Assembly: GCA_963932465.1 (NCBI GenBank)
Contig: OZ010788.1
Coordinates: 197,162,559-197,226,558, forward strand
Direction of reading: 5' to 3'
DNA from: Maratus speciosus
Lineage: Eukaryota > Arthropoda > Arachnida > Araneae > Salticidae
Length of the DNA: 64,000 nt
Made by a program: the position numbers and the translations under genes. Within the stretch, counting starts at the first letter, position 1. Each line of letters opens with the position of its first letter. The notes beneath the pieces are model-generated. The model did no database searches, had not been told where the DNA came from, and saw only the letters and a list, made by a program, of their open reading frames with translations. This document shows, in pieces, positions 23,673-36,124 of the stretch.

Positions 23673-24721
23673 CAGTAGACTCCCTCAAATCCGAACAGCT
23701 TGGGACCAGAGGTTGTGTGGATTTTAGAATTTTGTGGATTTCTAGTCATTGATTTGTTTACATTTTTTAAACATTTTGATTGGTAGTTAAGCAAGGGAAA
23801 TTATAATGAATGCTTACAATAAAGTGAAACATTAAAATAATTTATTAATTTAAACATAAGTAATTATTAAAATAAATATGTAAAATAAAAATTTAGAAAA
23901 ATATTAAATTATTACCGATGAAATCAATTCGATACCAAAAGTCCTGTGCTGCCATCTAGTGGTAAAGCGATCGTAAGATCGATACGTCATTATTCGTTCT
24001 TAGCACTACATGGACGGTTTTACTTGCATATTGAGAACGGCAAGGCTTAACGATGATTGCGAAGTAAACATCCCAGAAATAAATTAAATAAAGAGTATTT
24101 AAAGTTAAAGACTGCCGAGAAAAAGGTAAGTAAGTTACGTATTTAAATAAAGATTAATGAAAGTAAACTATTAATGTAACTGTAGTTAAATATAATGTGT
24201 ATAAAGTAAACAAGACCGGTATTTCAAACTAGTGATGACATAAGAAATAGGGAAAGAAGCTAGGAAAACAGTATTAATGCTATTATCAGTATATATAGCT
24301 TATTGCGCTCTTTGTAACTTTTTTCATTGTTATTTAGAGACTTGAATTCTTTTCTTATACTGCTTTGTATGTTTAGAAATAAATTTGTCTATAATTTAAA
24401 AAAAAATTCCATGAACAATAATTTTAAAATAGCGTTCCAGTTCGTGGATTTTTCCATTTCGAATCCTCGAATTTTTGATGTAGATATGCTAATTTATATC
24501 AAAATCAAAAGTAATGTAAATTTATTTAGTAATAAATCAGCTGTAATAACCAAAAGAGAATGATTAACAAATAATTTAGTAAAAAAAAACATTGCGGTAG
24601 TTGCTGATTTCGGCACCATCTTGAATTGTGTTCCTGCAACTTAACTGTAAATTTCATTGTTTACATCTGAAAAAATTCACGGATTTTAGGCGTTCGCGGA
24701 TTAAAGGGAGTCAGTCTACTG
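23673..24721. mobile_element. Tigger-like non-autonomous element, CAGTAGACT ends
   Basis: The left end CAGTAGACTCCCTCAAATCCG (TA before it) is matched by the inverted right end CGGATTAAAGGGAGTCAGTCTACTG. GTGGATT..GTGGATTTC on the left corresponds to CACGGATTTTAGGCGTTCGCG on the right. The right flank reads TG rather than TA, consistent with one mutation. There is no transposase frame. Confidence 0.7.
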
Positions 24722-25088
24722 TGGTATAATTGTTTGAGCGAGTTGTACACTTTGTTTAAAATATTGTAACACATTTCTGGTTTCTGCATTTGTGGTTATT
24801 TTTTTCAATATATTTGCTCATATTTCTGATCATCATCATTAAATTGTATTTCATCATAAGCTATTTTAAAAATTTCAGTTTCTGTGAGCTCTGCAGCATT
24901 GTGACGACAGCAATGTTCCTGTCTTTCACAAACCAGACCTCAGTATTGTCAAAGTAAGCGTGAAACAGACCAGAAACATAGATAAAGCACTATATTCTCT
25001 ATTTCTTCAAAGTCATGGTCTTTATAACAGAATTTGTTTCCAATTACACATTTTTCAAGAACTTTTTTGCTCAAAAAGCAATCATCAA
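24722..25088. other. No recognised feature
   Basis: Mixed-composition sequence between two inverted-repeat elements. I see no coding potential. Confidence 0.35.
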
Positions 25089-25475
25089 GGGGACTCTTCA
25101 CTCACTTGAAAACACCCGTTGACTAATGTAAAACGTATGGGCAGGTTGTTTTCGAATTTCTTTTTTAAACAATTTCTTTTGCATAGGAAAACTGAAGTCA
25201 ATCTCTAATATGGCTATTTTTTACTTTTTCGATTTCTATTGCAGACTTTTTAAATAAAGGTACTTTTACTTTCAGAACCGGTTTTGAAAGTGAAAGTACC
25301 TGTATTAAAAGAATCTTTAACCAAAATTGAAAAAGTTAAAAATGGCCCTATTAAAGATCAAGCTCAGCTATTCTATGCAAAAAAAATTATTCAAAATTAA
25401 ACGAGAAATTCAAAAACAGCCTGCCCATAGGTTTTACATTAGCGAACGGGCATTTTCAAGTGAATGAGGAGTCCC
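25089..25475. mobile_element. Inverted-repeat MITE, GGGACTC ends
   Basis: GGGACTCTTCACTCACTTGA at the left pairs with TTCAAGTGAATGAGGAGTCCC at the right. The fold continues inward: CTAATGTAAAACGTATGGGC with GCCCATAGGTTTTACATTAG, and TATTAAA(A)..AAGGTACTTTTACTTTCA with TGAAAGTGAAAGTACCT at the centre near 25277. Arms are about 75-80% identical. There are no coding frames and no convincing target duplication. Confidence 0.75.
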
Positions 25476-26701
25476 ATAAACAAAAAACTTATTACAGAAG
25501 GTAATTAATTTAATGTAGAATTAAGTATTGGTTGTAGGTCATGACTGATTTCGATAACATTAAACAAATGATAGCAATAACCATGATCATATTAAGTATC
25601 ATCTATTTACTGTATTTAAAATTAGTTGGTAACAATTGCTGGAACGTCTTTAAAAAGATGCTTTAATTTCTTACACTTCTTCCCTAGAGATACATCGAAT
25701 ATTTGTTCGAGCTAAATATAAAATATTCAGCAACCAAATATCTTTTGATACATTAAAATAAGTTACATTTTTTAAAAATCTTGCATAACTTCTATTATTT
25801 AGAATAATTAAAAAATAGAATCATATTTAAATAAAAGATTGATTTATTACTATTTATTTTATAGTTTGAAAAGTGACACTTGGGAAAATTATCAATGTTA
25901 ATATTCATTGGAATTCATGAGTATAAATGCAAGTTCCTGAATATTAACTTAAACAGTGAGTTTCTAAACAAAATGGAATAAACTTTCAGTAGTGATAATA
26001 GGCGTTAAGACTATTTTCCTATAGGAAACCAGGATCAGTCTATTCACTCAAAAATACATCGTGCCTCATTTCAAGTCGAATTCTGATTTTAGTTTGTAAT
26101 TTTAATAATAATGAAGATATTGTAATGATATTTTCTAGTCTTCCTGTTCTTTCATTGAAATATGATGCCATGATAAGTGCTGGAAAAAACACCATTTACA
26201 TGCAGACAGCACTGAGACAGATGCCCCATTATTCAGAATGCAGCAGGCAATACATACCTTCCAAAATTCAGTACACTTCTCATAGAGTATCCATGTTTCA
26301 TACAAAGCAAATTTACTCTGATGAAAATCTCGCTAAAAACCATCTTTATTGTTAATGTTGTGAACGGAAATCTAGCTCGACTTGCAAGAGACACAATGTA
26401 TTCTGTATGCGAGCCTGCTTTCCTGTACAAAAATTGTTTGTCTTAACATGCATTACCGCCTCTGAAAGTTTTTTCAATTTTTGAAACCACCTGTATAATA
26501 TCCAGTCTTTGAAAGTAATCACTCACTCCAGACATTGCTTGTGTAACATTTAAAAACTTCCTTGTTAAATCAACAGGAGCAGAAAGTTACTTTTGCTGAC
26601 TTACCACTATTTGAATAGATGTAACTATATTTTTTTCCCTTTTGCCTCTTTTTGAAAAATAAATATGTTTCTAAAATTTCCCGTCTAATTCCTTCCACGC
26701 T

Positions 26702-26744
<43 letters not shown>

Positions 26745-26995
26745 TGGATCTAGGAAAACTGAAAATTCTCTTACTCAGTTTGCAGCTGCTTAAACAAATT
26801 TAGAATTTGACAAAGTGGAAACGTTATGTTCCTCCTCTCTTTAAAATATGCAGGCACTCTATTACTGAGAGTGGGAATGCTGAAACAAATTTTAGAATTA
26901 ACATTAACCATTTCCAAAAATATTCTTTCTAAATTTGCTAAGTATTCACTCTTAAATTAAATAAAGACAACGATTAAATTTATCATACTTTTCTG

Positions 26996-27033
<38 letters not shown>

Positions 27034-28272
27034 CATTTTACGCCGAATGGAATGTTTCAGTAGAAAAATAGAACTTATTGTCAATCTAAGATTCCTTTTA
27101 AAAAGTAAAGTTTGTGCATATTTTTAGGACAAATTGGTATAAATTCGGATAATTGTTAAAATTGGGGAAAAGGGTATTTGTTATAACTGAGACATGTAAA
27201 AGCTGTAATCGATAGCAAAACAGAGAATCCCCCCCCCCCCTTCCCCACTGTTAAGACCAATAATTTAACAATGATATTTGGTTGAAGCTGGTGTTGCCAG
27301 TTCCATTTTCACTAAAAAGTCGAAAAGGGGGACAAAGAAAGACAGCGGCTTGTGAATCGGAACATAAAAATACAGTAAATCCTTTGAAAGCAGAACTTGC
27401 TTATAGAGGAATCCTGATCGCTAGGAACCCAAACAAAATTCTGTTTTGGGAAGGATTCTGATTGAGCAGTTATAATTGTATAATATTCCTTCAGTAAGAA
27501 GTATGAAATTTTTACGTTCAAGACAGGATTCCTTTGTAAACAGCTTTCGTTATCCCAGATTTTACTGAATCACTTATGCATTAAAATGTGTTAAAATAGA
27601 ATCGCTAAGAACCAGAAAAATAATTTTCTTAGACAGGCTTCCATCTTAATGGTTACACACATTTTTGCAGCGATTTCGTCTTTCTCTTAGATTTAAATTT
27701 AAATGAAAGAAAATAAAACATATGGCATCAATTTGGAATAGGGTTTAATTATCATCTACATAATTAAAAAATCTTAAAAATCTCTTTGTTTTAAAATGTC
27801 CCTGAAAAATAAACAATAAGCCGAAGGCTATATAGTGGTTTCGCTTTACAAAGAGCAAGTTTTATTCCACTCACTGCACACAAATGAATAGCAGGGTACT
27901 AAAAGAAATTTAAGAGAATTTGTGTATCATGTGAAAGATCGGGACATCTAGGATTATGCGCCGTGGTTCCTCCGGACGGGTCATAGAATGGAGAATTTGC
28001 ACGTTTTCTAACTTTATCACGAAACAATAGTACATGAAAAAATAAGAAGGATACCCTGCATATTTTTTTTATTTTGAGCTTTTATTACTGATTTATGATT
28101 GTTTTAATATCGCACTATTTACCGTATCCCGAAAACTCTCCGTAATACATCTGACGTCACAGTTCATGACAACAAACGACTGTTATTCTTTACGTGTCGC
28201 TTTTCAACTTGTTCATTTTAAATATTGCTGTTTCTAAAATTATTATGACTGAGAACACAGTCATATTAAAAA
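25476..28272. other. AT-rich DNA with two long poly-A tracts
   Basis: Poly-A tracts lie at about 26704-26740 and 27000-27030, with a C run at 27231-27240. A CAGTAAATCC (27374) and a distant AGATTTTACTG (27558) could be the ends of another pogo-like element, but the interior gives no support. The frames at 26125-26355 and 27312-27521 have no recognisable domain. Confidence 0.4.
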
Positions 28273-30118
28273 TACAGTGAAACCTCTCTGCGCGACCACC
28301 TCCCTGAACGATCATTTTTTCATTAAACGAAATTTATTCTCATAGGCTCAATACTAATTTTACTTCCATTCAGAGACCATCCCAGCTGACCTCTCTCCAT
28401 GAGCGACCAATTTCTTTGAAGAAAAGGAAACAAATTCCGTTTTTTCCTGTCACTTGAAGGTTTTTTTAGAAAAATAATTCCGAAGGGCTTTAAACTTCTA
28501 AACTAAGTTTAGATTTTTTTTTTATTATTATTCCGGTAACTTTTAAGTGTTTAAGGGGTCTCAGGACTCTTAATGCTTTAAAATTTTCGAAAATTTAATT
28601 TTTTTAGATGTTAAACTCCTATCTTTTCTGAACAGTTTTATATAATTGTTTCCTTGAAATTCCTATTAGAACTGAAGTTATGGCTTTTACATTTATACAC
28701 ATTCAATAGCTGAAGCGTCGTTTCGGAAACTTTGAAGCCATTTTTCTCCAAATGACGTTTTTGAGCATAACGCGCACGATATCTCAAAAACTAATGAATA
28801 TTTTTTCATGAAATTTTCAAAACATATGTTTCATGTTAGTCTGTATAAACTGAACCTAAAATTTCCATTTTATTGTTCAAAACAATATTTTTTTAGGTAA
28901 TTACACTGTTGAAATTTTCTTAATTTTGCATTAGCTAAATGCAACTTTGTATTAAAAATATAAAAAAGCTTTAAATACAAATTTATTTAGGTTCAGGGTA
29001 ATTATTACAATCTGAAGTATAAGTAGGCACCAAAATTTTCATTCTAGTTGCAACACTTATTTTGTAATCGTGCGCGTAAGCTGTTATGCCGATTTTTTGC
29101 TCATCAAATGTCTTACAGTTTGGAGCCCCTGTAAATGCTAATTCTGCATCTTATAATTTTTTAAATACATGAAATGAAAGAACATACTTATATATTTTAT
29201 TCCAATTAAAATTGTGTCTTAAAATCAAATACATTTTAAGATATTAAATGTTGAAAATGGTCTTTTAGGTAGCTTTCTTTACAAAAAAGCTACCTATTGC
29301 AGCCGTTCGGAGGAAAGCGATTTCAAAAAATTTTGGTATATTTTCATCGATCATGACACCCAGACCCCGAAACCACCCTCCGTTCAAAATTAATATATAT
29401 ATCTGACCTATGTCACACTGTAACTCCCGTAATTATGAACCGATTTCGATGTAATTCGGTGTGTACATAGTACATACCAATGTCTCAACCGAGTTCGTTG
29501 GCCAGCTTCATCCGCCGTTTTGTTTCAAAATGGCGGCCATTTAAAATTTTTAAAAAAATTTAAAATTTGAAATGTGGTACCAAAAAATTGAAAATGGAAA
29601 AATAGTTTTCTTATGTATTTGACCTTTATACAAAGATTTCGGAGCAGTTTTTGTTTCGTCTATATCTTAAAAAATGGCTGAGTTATAGCATTTTGAATTT
29701 CTAGCGTGGCTGACATTTTGAAACGTCCTGAATTTTGTCACGCGATAAAAGGCGTATTTATGAACCGATTTGGATGTAATTCGGTGTGTACATAGTACAT
29801 ACCAATCTCTCGACCGAGTTCGTTGGCCAGCTTCATCCGCCATTTTGTTTCAAAATGGCGGCCATTTAAAATTTTTTTAAAAATTTAAAATTTGAAATGT
29901 GGTACCAAAAAATTGAAAATGGAAAAATAGTTTTTTCTTATGTATTTGACCTTTATACAAAGATTTCGGAGCAGTTTTTGTTTCGTCTATATCTTAAAAA
30001 ATGGCTGAGTTATAGCATTTTGAATTTCTAGAGTGGCTGACATTTTGAAACGTCCTGATTTTTCTCACGTAATAACAGGCGTATTTATGAACCGATTTGG
30101 ATGTAACTTCGTTTATAC

Positions 30119-31686
30119 CAGGGTTGGCAGGTTTTTGACAGTTTAAACCGTCATGTCAAAAACCCCTTGTCAAAAACCTCAAATACTTAGTGATCTGTAA
30201 AATTTCACATTAAATGTCACACATTAGATGTAATATTTAAAATTCACTATTACTGTAATTGTATAATTAGTATATAGTATTAGTAATAATTACAGGGTTG
30301 GCAGGTTTTTAACATGTGTCAGTTTATGTCGGGTTTAAACCATAGTTTAAACCGTCACGTCAAAAACCTCAAATACTAAATTGATCTGTAAAAATTCAAA
30401 TTAAATGTCACACATGACAACATTACATGTAATATTTTAAATTCACTCTTACTGTATATCAGTAATTAGTACATAGTAAAGTATTATTGTTAAGTGCAAC
30501 TTTTTAACAGGGTAAAATTTTTATTTATTTATTTATTTATTTTTTTTGTAAAATTGTGTTTTTCTAAAAAGTAGACATTAAGCTCACCTGAGCTGTACAT
30601 TTTTTCTCTTACTTAAAATCGTTTTAATTCCACTTACTTTTGAGAGCTTAAAGCATTAGCTAGCTTTTTTTTATGGGGAAAAAAAAACTTAGAAAAGTGT
30701 AGATTTTTTTGTATATATAACAAGATAATGCGCATCAATGTTATTCTAGTCTAGGCAATAACCATTCCATTCAAAATTGAAATTATTAATTTTAAACATT
30801 TACAAAATAAGAGAAGTAATTAAAAAAAAAAAAAAGCTTAAAGTCAAAATCTTTTTAAAACATGCTTTCTTTCAATATATAAAAATATTTTCGATTTTAA
30901 AACTGAACAAAATTGGCTCGGTCATCTAAAAGAAAATTCCTGTAAGCCCGTATTGAAAACGTGCGTAATAGAAGAGATCAAATCATGAAACCATACCATT
31001 GTTTGGCTTATACTTTGCATCCCAACCATCTGGGGCAAGGGTTGACTGTATCAGTTGATTCAGCTCGCGCTTGAGCTACGGAGAGAGTTTATGGATGCTT
31101 ACCCATACTGATTGTGTATGAAGCTAAAGAATCCCCTTTCCAGTCTTCTTATTTCAGTGCTATAGGGAAGACTCCATTGTTTGGTGGAAAGGTATCACTA
31201 AATGCAACAGCTTTTTGAGCTTGCTTCAAAACTTGCTCATCTAGCAATGCTTTTGCTACCAAGTCCTACTAGCTCAGCATCAATTAAGAGACAGACTATT
31301 TTCCAACGCTTCATACACTCTAAACTCAAAAATCTTTTGGGTGTAAATAAATGTGCTAAACACATGGTGTGCTGCAGCATGCTGCAGGGTAAAATTGATC
31401 CGGATTATTTAATTGTACAAAATTATTTTCTTCTGGTTAAAAAATCCAAAAAAAATATTTTATTGCAAATATATTTTTTAAATTATTAAATTTTAATAAA
31501 AGATCACATAAATCATTGACTTATTTAATGTTTATCTATTGTTAAAATGTTTTAGAGTGTTACATAACATGTATTTGGCAGTTTTCGACGGTTTAAACCA
31601 GTTTATGACAGTTTTCGACAGTTTAAAGCAGTTTTTGACGCTTGTCATGTCAAAAACCAGTTTTTGACGTCAAAAACCCAACCCTG
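30119..31686. mobile_element. 1.6-kb hAT element with exact 8-bp target duplication
   Basis: It starts CAGGGTTGGCAGGTTTTTGAC and ends GTCAAAAACCCAACCCTG. The 8-bp repeat GTTTATAC lies on both sides (30111-30118 and 31687-31694), and tandem-repeat sequence resumes exactly at the right flank. The subterminal regions carry many GTCAAAAACC/GGTTTTTGAC and GTTTAAACC motifs. A second CAGGGTTGGCAGGTTTTT phrase at 30295 suggests an internal duplication of the left end. A degraded transposase C-terminus lies at 30980-31420. Confidence 0.92.
30980..31420 (+). pseudogene. hAT transposase C-terminal fragment
   Basis: Plus-strand frames give HCLAYTLHPNHLGQGL, resembling the hAT segment before the last catalytic residue, then a VWWKGI motif in another frame. 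After that come LASKLAHLAMLLLPSPTSSA and IHSKLKNLLGVNKCAKHM (open frame 31202-31489). These match the C-terminal hAT dimerisation domain (WWK ... LA..LLS.P.SSA.. ... R..L), through which transposase subunits associate. At least one frame change (near 31195) and in-frame stops separate the parts, and the N-terminal half is absent, so it is a relic inside a non-autonomous copy. Identification rests on recognised motifs. Confidence 0.7.
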
Positions 31687-33799
31687 GTTTATACATAGTA
31701 CATACCAATGTCTCGACCGGGTTCGTTGGCTAGCTTCACCCACCATCTTGTTTAAAAATGGCGGCCATTTAAATTTTTAAGAAAAATTTAAATTTGAAAT
31801 GTGGTACCAAAAATTGAAAATTGAAAAAATATTTTCTTCTTATGTGTTTGACCTTGATAAAAAGATTCGGGAGCAGTTTTTGTTTCGTCTATATCTTAAG
31901 AAATGGCTGAGTTATAGCATTTTGAATTTCTAGAGTGGCTGACATTTTGAAACGTCTTGATTTTTCTCACGTAATAACAGGCGTATTTATGAACCGGCTT
32001 GGATGTACCTTGGTGTGTACATAGTAGGCCAGCTTCATCCGCCATCTTGTTTCAAAATGGCGGCCAATTAAAAAATAAAAAAATTTAAATGAGATACCAA
32101 AAAATTGGAAAATGAAAAAGATTTTTTTGTATGTGTTTGACCTTAATACAAAGATTCCGGAACAGTTTTTCTTTCGTCTATATCTAAAAAAAAATGGCTG
32201 AGTAATAGCATTTTGAATTTCTCTTGTGGCTGACATTTTAAAAGACCTGATTTTTGTCACGCGATAACAGGCGTATTTATGAACCTATTTGGATGTAACT
32301 TGGTCTGTACATAGTACATACCAATGTCTCGACCGAGTTCGTTGGCCAGCTTCATTCGCCATCTTGTTTCAAAAGGGTTGCCATCTAAAAAAAATTAAAT
32401 TTAAAATTCAAAATGAGGTATTAAAAAATTGGAAAATGAAAAAGATTTTTTTTATGTGTTTGGCCTTGATACAAAGATTCCGGAGCCATAACTCAGCAGT
32501 TTTTGTTTCTGAAAATTTGTTCTTTTGTTGACATCTTAAATAATAATTGATTTATAGCACTTTGAATTTCTAGCATGGCTAACATTTTGAAACGATCTTG
32601 TATTTGTCACGCGATAACACACGTATTCGCCTATTTCGATGTAAGAAGGCATGTGGATAGTATACATCAACACCTCGACCAAGTTCGCTGGCCAGATTCA
32701 TCAGCCATCTTGTTTCAAAATGGCGGCCATTAAATTAAAAAATATATATATATTTAAAGTGAGGTGCAAAAAAATTAGAAATTGAAAAAGGTTTCTTTCT
32801 TAAGTATTTGATCTTGATATAAGGATTCAGGAGCATTTTTTGTTTGTCTTTACCTTAAAAAATGGCTCAGATATAGCAGTTTCAATTTCTATTGTGGGTG
32901 ACATTTTGAAAAATCTGATTTTTTGCATGCGACAGTACTCCTATATATTAACCGATTCCGATGTGAGTGAGCATGTACACAGCAATTACTAAGGTCTCTA
33001 CCAAGTTCACTGCTTAGCCTCATCCACCATGTTGTCTTAAAATGACAGGCACTTTAAGAAATTGCCGAATTTGGCAGCCAAATATAAGTTACTTTAAAGA
33101 AAAGCAGCTTGGATAAAGCTGACTAATTTCGCGAAATTCTCATTCATTATATTGATAAAAATTAGTATTGAATCTCCTATATTCGGTTTCCACTAAATTG
33201 AGCTTCGTGTGTTTGCATGATATAAGTTGGCTTTTTAAAAATAAGGATTATGAAAGCTACCTCTTCCTCCCGGCACTGGCCGGAAGGACTTTTTTTTTTC
33301 TTCTTTTCCAATTTTAAGAGTCCTGAGACCCCTTAAACCCCTTTATGCCTTTTTAGTCAATGAAGTTAACTCTGATGACGAATTAAGAATGACGATCAAT
33401 AAACTCCCCTACCCTATTCTGTTAGGAATTTCTCAAAGAAATAGATAAATTAATGAAAATATCATTATTTCTTCCCGTTCAAAAAAAAAATGCATTTATT
33501 TACTTGGAAATAAAAGTTATGAAAGATAAAACCGTAAAACCAAAGCAAACGTCAATATAATCATTTTTAAACACTGCAGTAATTAACTTATATAATTAAC
33601 TTTTATTTTGATACTTAAATTTTTATATTTTTTCCTAATGTGAAAAATAAATTCTAGTAACATTATTTCTACTTTTTTTCAACAATTAAAATCTAGATTT
33701 AAACATGACCTCCATTAAGAGGCCACCTCTCGAAACGATCAATTTTTATTAGAATGAAACGTGGTCGCTTTAAGGAGGTTTTACTGTACTGTATTGTAC

Positions 33800-33966
33800 C
33801 ACTCTGCACTAATACAACCAGTAACTTCTAGCGAAAAGTTGTTTTTCAGTGTGTCAAAAGATCCTGCCATTAGAAAATCATGGACTAAAGCTATGAAGAG
33901 AGATGACAAGAAAAATCCTAATTTATCTAATACATCATCGCTTTGATCTTCTGAAGATCATTTTTC
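33800..33966 (+). pseudogene. THAP zinc-finger domain remnant
   Basis: The frame at 33761-33946, continuing through a stop to 33966, contains FFSVSKDPAIRKSWTKAMKR, a gap of Asn/Ser/Lys, then SSEDHF. This is the spacing and wording of the THAP DNA-binding domain (F..FP.D...R..W..A..R ... CS.HF). The domain occurs in P-element-type transposases and their domesticated relatives. The expected Cys before SEDHF is Ser, a TGA precedes it, and the N-terminal Cys pair is not clear. It is therefore a decayed fragment. Confidence 0.5.
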
Positions 33967-34501
33967 AGTAACTTTATGTTTGATTTTGTTTAAATATTAC
34001 TATTTTAGAACATTAATTGATTGGATAAATAGTTATTCAAGAGAAAAAAAAAAAAGCATTCATATTTATAATGTACTCATTCGTATTTAAAAACAAACAA
34101 AAACACTCTGTAGTAGATTTTACACGAATATTGTATCTGTAAAGATTAATAAGCAATAACCCTGTTTTATTGATGATTAAATAGGTAAAACGTAGAAACG
34201 TCTAAGATATGATAAATATTTTAGTTTTTATTCAGGAAGTAAATAAAAATTTTATTGCGTAAGTGTACATTTTTATTAAGTTAGGGACTAGGTTTAAAAA
34301 ATAAAGGATTTATTTCGAAACAATATTTTGTCATGTCTTAATAGAGATTATAAAACGTAAAAATATTGAAACTACTCAAAAAAAATTTTAATATTTTACT
34401 TTTCAACATAAAAATACTTTAGGTCCCGCTGCCTATGACACCGTGTAGCAGGCGTGCTTCGACAGTACTGCATGATCTTAAAAAAAAAAAAAAAAAAAAA
34501 A
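33967..34501. other. Intergenic stretch ending in poly-A
   Basis: No gene. At 34425-34480 there is CCCGCTGCCT..ACACCGTGTAGCAGGCGTG. Versions of this short dispersed motif also occur at about 7332-7372 and 41822-41860. A poly-A run (34481-34501) forms the left flank of the GGAA element. Confidence 0.4.
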
Positions 34502-35889
34502 GGAAGTGGCTATTCGTCCGACCAATCGGACTTTTAGCTATTTAGGCAAAAAGTCCGACCATCGTTTGCGCATGCGTGCAGGTTTGTTTACAGCTTTTCC
34601 AGCTGAAATATTTCAAGTTAGCGGAGCGCTGATAGTAGCGATTGCATGCTTAATTAACAATTGTATTTATGTATTAATAAAGCTCTTTTGGTTTGTCTGA
34701 GTAAACATGAAAGAAACCTTTTTTATAATAGGTTTTTAAATAAATTATTACTGTATTTTTATGAGGCAAATTTCACTGAATAGTTCAAGAAAAATTTCTC
34801 TTTATTTTTATGTGTATAGGTTATGCATCATTATTTATTTGACCTTCGTTTTCTCTATACATTTTAAAAAATTTCTTAATTTTTATTCTTTTACTTAATA
34901 TTTTAATAATTTACTTTACATTACTTTAATTTGCTTTACATTCATTATAATTTCGAGTGCAGTATTACATTCAAATTAGTGTTTAAAAAAGTAAACAAAA
35001 CAGTGACTTGAAATTTTCAAAATTCTAAAATCTGCATAATTTCTGGCCCCATGATATGCCGATTTAATGGAGTCTACTGTACTTTTAAAGTTTCCATTCC
35101 CAGTTGTCTTTTGTTACAACATTTGGCTTTTAGAATGTTTCGTTTATGAAAAAACTACTATTCCTTTTCATTTGAATAAATTATTGAATAATTTAATACA
35201 AAACAGTTATTTTAAATTTTAAATTAAGTTTTTTAAAAAATAACTTTAATATAATAATAAATAAGTTTTGAACATTGAAAAAAACTTATCACTTTATTAT
35301 TTTGTTAAATTACTTTATTAAAAATTTATTGTTTCACAAAAAAGTTTCTTAATCTCAAAAGTTTATTTTCATTTATTTAATTTTATCTATTCAATGTATT
35401 TTAAGTTAAATCTGCATGTCTTGTTAGCGACGGAGTGATTATTTTCATTTATTGAAAAATTATTGATACCAAAATAACAGGAGATTCTCCATTTGAAATA
35501 TATATTTATAAAATTTTATTTAAATTATTATTTAGGTGCATTTCTTTTACAAGTATAGCTATAGATTTATCTTACTGCATAGGTTTAAACGTATTAAATT
35601 AAAAATTTTACTTTTTTTTTTCAAAAGCATTTACTTATTCTTATTATTTTTGGAAATAGAATTCATTATCAAAAAATAAAATGCGTTTTGTGGAAGGTTC
35701 TTTGATTTCAGTCTATATGTTTGAGTGTATAATAAAACTTTAGACGAATCATGAATTCAATAATTTCAGTTGTCAAAATAGTATGTTAGAAGTAATGAGA
35801 AACTATATGAATTTAAATTTCAGTGAGTGATTATAAAAGCCCAAAATTCTGTAAATTTGTGTTTAATCATCAGTTTTATTATTTTAAGG

Positions 35890-35971
35890 TACTTTTCGGT
35901 TAGCCGGGCGCTATATATATACACACATATATATGTATACATAACACTGGTGCCTGGCTAACCGAAAAGTA
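35890..35971. repeat. Short hairpin, ~20-bp arms
   Basis: TACTTTTCGGTTAGCCGGGC pairs with GCCTGGCTAACCGAAAAGTA, with one mismatch and a TA/CA-rich loop of about 40 bp. It is probably a tiny MITE or the fused ends of a deleted Tigger-like element. There is no evidence that it is an RNA gene. Confidence 0.75.
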
Positions 35972-36104
35972 AATTTTTTAAAAGTAAAACAAAAAATAAT
36001 TACTCATTGGGTAAAATTAATTTGTACAATTTGAAAAAAAAGAAAAAAAGACTACGTAAATTAAGTAATACTGCTCATTTTCATGGAATATGAAATGAAG
36101 CCAT

Positions 36105-36124
36105 CTCCCCCCCCCCCCCCCCCC
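36105..36124. repeat. Poly-C tract
   Basis: A run of about 18-20 C in otherwise AT-rich sequence. It is one of many long C or G runs in this window. Confidence 0.9.

Larger units (their letters stand above)
29437..33050. repeat. ~325-bp tandem repeats inside the TTAA element
   Basis: Each unit begins GAACCGATTT(C/G)GATGTAATTCG and runs through GTACATAGTACATACCAATG, TTCGTTGGCCAGCTTCATCC, TTCAAAATGGCGGCCAT, GAGCAGTTTTTGTTTCGTC, AAAATGGCTGAGTTATAGCA and TGACATTTTGAAACGTCCTG. Units start near 29437, 29761, 30088, 31990, 32280, 32629 and 32948. The first copies are nearly identical and the later ones progressively diverged. The third is split by the hAT insertion. No frame is conserved across units, so this is structural, not coding. 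Confidence 0.9.
28555..33332. mobile_element. 4.8-kb DNA transposon with TTAA target duplication
   Basis: The ends are a perfect 19-bp inverted repeat: GGGGTCTCAGGACTCTTAA at 28555 and its complement ending at 33332. TTAA flanks both sides (28551-28554 and 33333-33336). The uninterrupted relative at 20331-21057 has a single TTAA at this point (GCGTTTAAACCTC on the complementary strand). TTAA duplication is the mark of piggyBac-type elements, so that class is likely, but no transposase is visible. Most of the interior is a ~325-bp tandem repeat, itself broken by the hAT at 30119-31686. A short hairpin (AGGTAGCTTT/AAAGCTACCT) lies at about 29276-29304. Confidence 0.85.
28275..33786. mobile_element. 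Pogo/Tigger-like element, host of nested insertions
   Basis: It starts CAGTGAAACCTCTCTG after TA (28273-28274) and ends AGGAGGTTTTACTG before TA (33787-33788). The outer parts, 28275-28550 and 33337-33786, are the reverse complement of the element at 20331-21057 with modest divergence. The central 28555-33332 is a later insertion. After removing it the element would be about 730 bp, the same as its relative. Confidence 0.85.

Noticed and set aside
27374..27568. Possible pogo-like element with CAGTAAATCC and AGATTTTACTG ends
   Set aside because: Only about ten bases match, there is no TA pair on both sides, and no subterminal symmetry.
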